Source: Branchiostoma floridae (taxonomy: Eukaryota > Chordata > Leptocardii > Amphioxiformes > Branchiostomatidae). From it: 64,000 nt of DNA. The notes beneath the pieces were generated by a model, which worked only from the letters and a program-made list of their open reading frames with translations, ran no database searches and was not told where the DNA came from. Below, piece after piece: positions 63,800 through 64,000 of the stretch; within the stretch, counting starts at the first letter, position 1; each line of letters starts with the position of its first letter. The DNA lies in contig NC_049991.1 in the NCBI RefSeq assembly GCF_000003815.2, positions 4,365,298 through 4,429,297 on the forward strand. Direction: 5' to 3'. The translations under genes and the position numbers were made by a program.

Positions 63800-64000
63800 C
63801 TAGAAAGGCCCACATTTGTTTGAGACCAAATACAGCATATTTCAGCCATACCATGCAACATTAAACTGTTGCAAATCACCCCTGCGCGAAAATGGAACAT
63901 TTCAAGGGTAAATTCTCCCCAAAAGTGAACTAATATGTGAAGTTATTCCATGTCAAAAAGGAGCTTACCCAATATGCCCGGACCCTTCTGGAAGAATATG
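63800..64000. repeat. CTAGAAAGGCC repeat family, copy at window edge
   Basis: It begins CTAGAAAGGCCCACATTTG and continues with ACAGCATATTTCAGCCAT and the same motif order as 19598 and 34829. It runs off the window end. Confidence 0.7.

Noticed and set aside
1-64000. tRNA, rRNA or other structured RNA genes
   Set aside because: I looked for tRNA A/B box pairs and rRNA-like blocks and found none that I could support by eye; a covariance-model scan would be needed.

Overview
This is eukaryotic, intron-rich genomic DNA. It most resembles a lancelet (amphioxus, Branchiostoma): short GT-AG exons, phase-1 introns bounding shuffled extracellular modules, WSC/C-type lectin/VWD/tectonin/F-type-lectin domains, a TTAGGG-type repeat, many small inverted-repeat transposons, and an APE-type LINE. 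The species is an inference; no database search was possible. There are four runs of N (12472-12634, 29117-29216, 34727-34826, 63380-63643).

Layout. 1-11,750 is repeat-rich and gene-poor: a ~1.5 kb tandem duplication with a MITE in each copy (249-3405), a truncated LINE (about 4830-6930), a diverged ~550 bp duplication (7380-8310), a TTAA-flanked MITE, and a three-unit ~315 bp array (9815-11132). 11,829-50,073 (+) is one large gene that I could join into 39 exons. All splice phases agree and the spliced reading frame is 6,240 nt, or 2,079 codons plus stop. 50,074-56,780 is intergenic, with two tandem arrays. 56,782-62,184 (-) is the 3' part of a second lectin gene whose 5' end I did not find. 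The two genes converge tail to tail.

The large + strand gene encodes a secreted mosaic protein: signal peptide, WSC domain, C-type lectin domain with EPN and WND motifs, then two consecutive 13-exon cassettes, then a VWA domain with a complete MIDAS motif set and a 250-residue acidic repeat tail. Each cassette is a short Cys linker, VWD (4 exons), C8, TIL, a VWC-like exon, a 27-nt micro-exon, and six tectonin repeats laid out 2+1+2+1, which is enough for a complete six-bladed propeller. The cassettes share exon order and phases, and most exon lengths. The likely role, inferred from domain content only, is glycan or microbe recognition (WSC, C-type lectin, tectonin propellers) on a VWF/mucin-like scaffold.

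The - strand gene has a CCP/sushi exon, two F-type lectin (FTP) exons, and two tandem copies of an exon pair (a 68-nt exon plus a VWC-like exon). Its introns hold a 42-bp minisatellite with a 126-bp higher-order period and a four-unit array of mini-exon-like relics.

The less ordinary signals are these. (1) The complete 13-exon cassette duplication, with patchy homogenisation. (2) Three separate places where a piece of an exon with its splice site has been multiplied in tandem inside the neighbouring intron. (3) Two fold-back elements in introns of the same gene that share CAGGGGTG/TAGGGGTG ends and 5-bp target duplications, with arms made of related alternating ~20-bp units.
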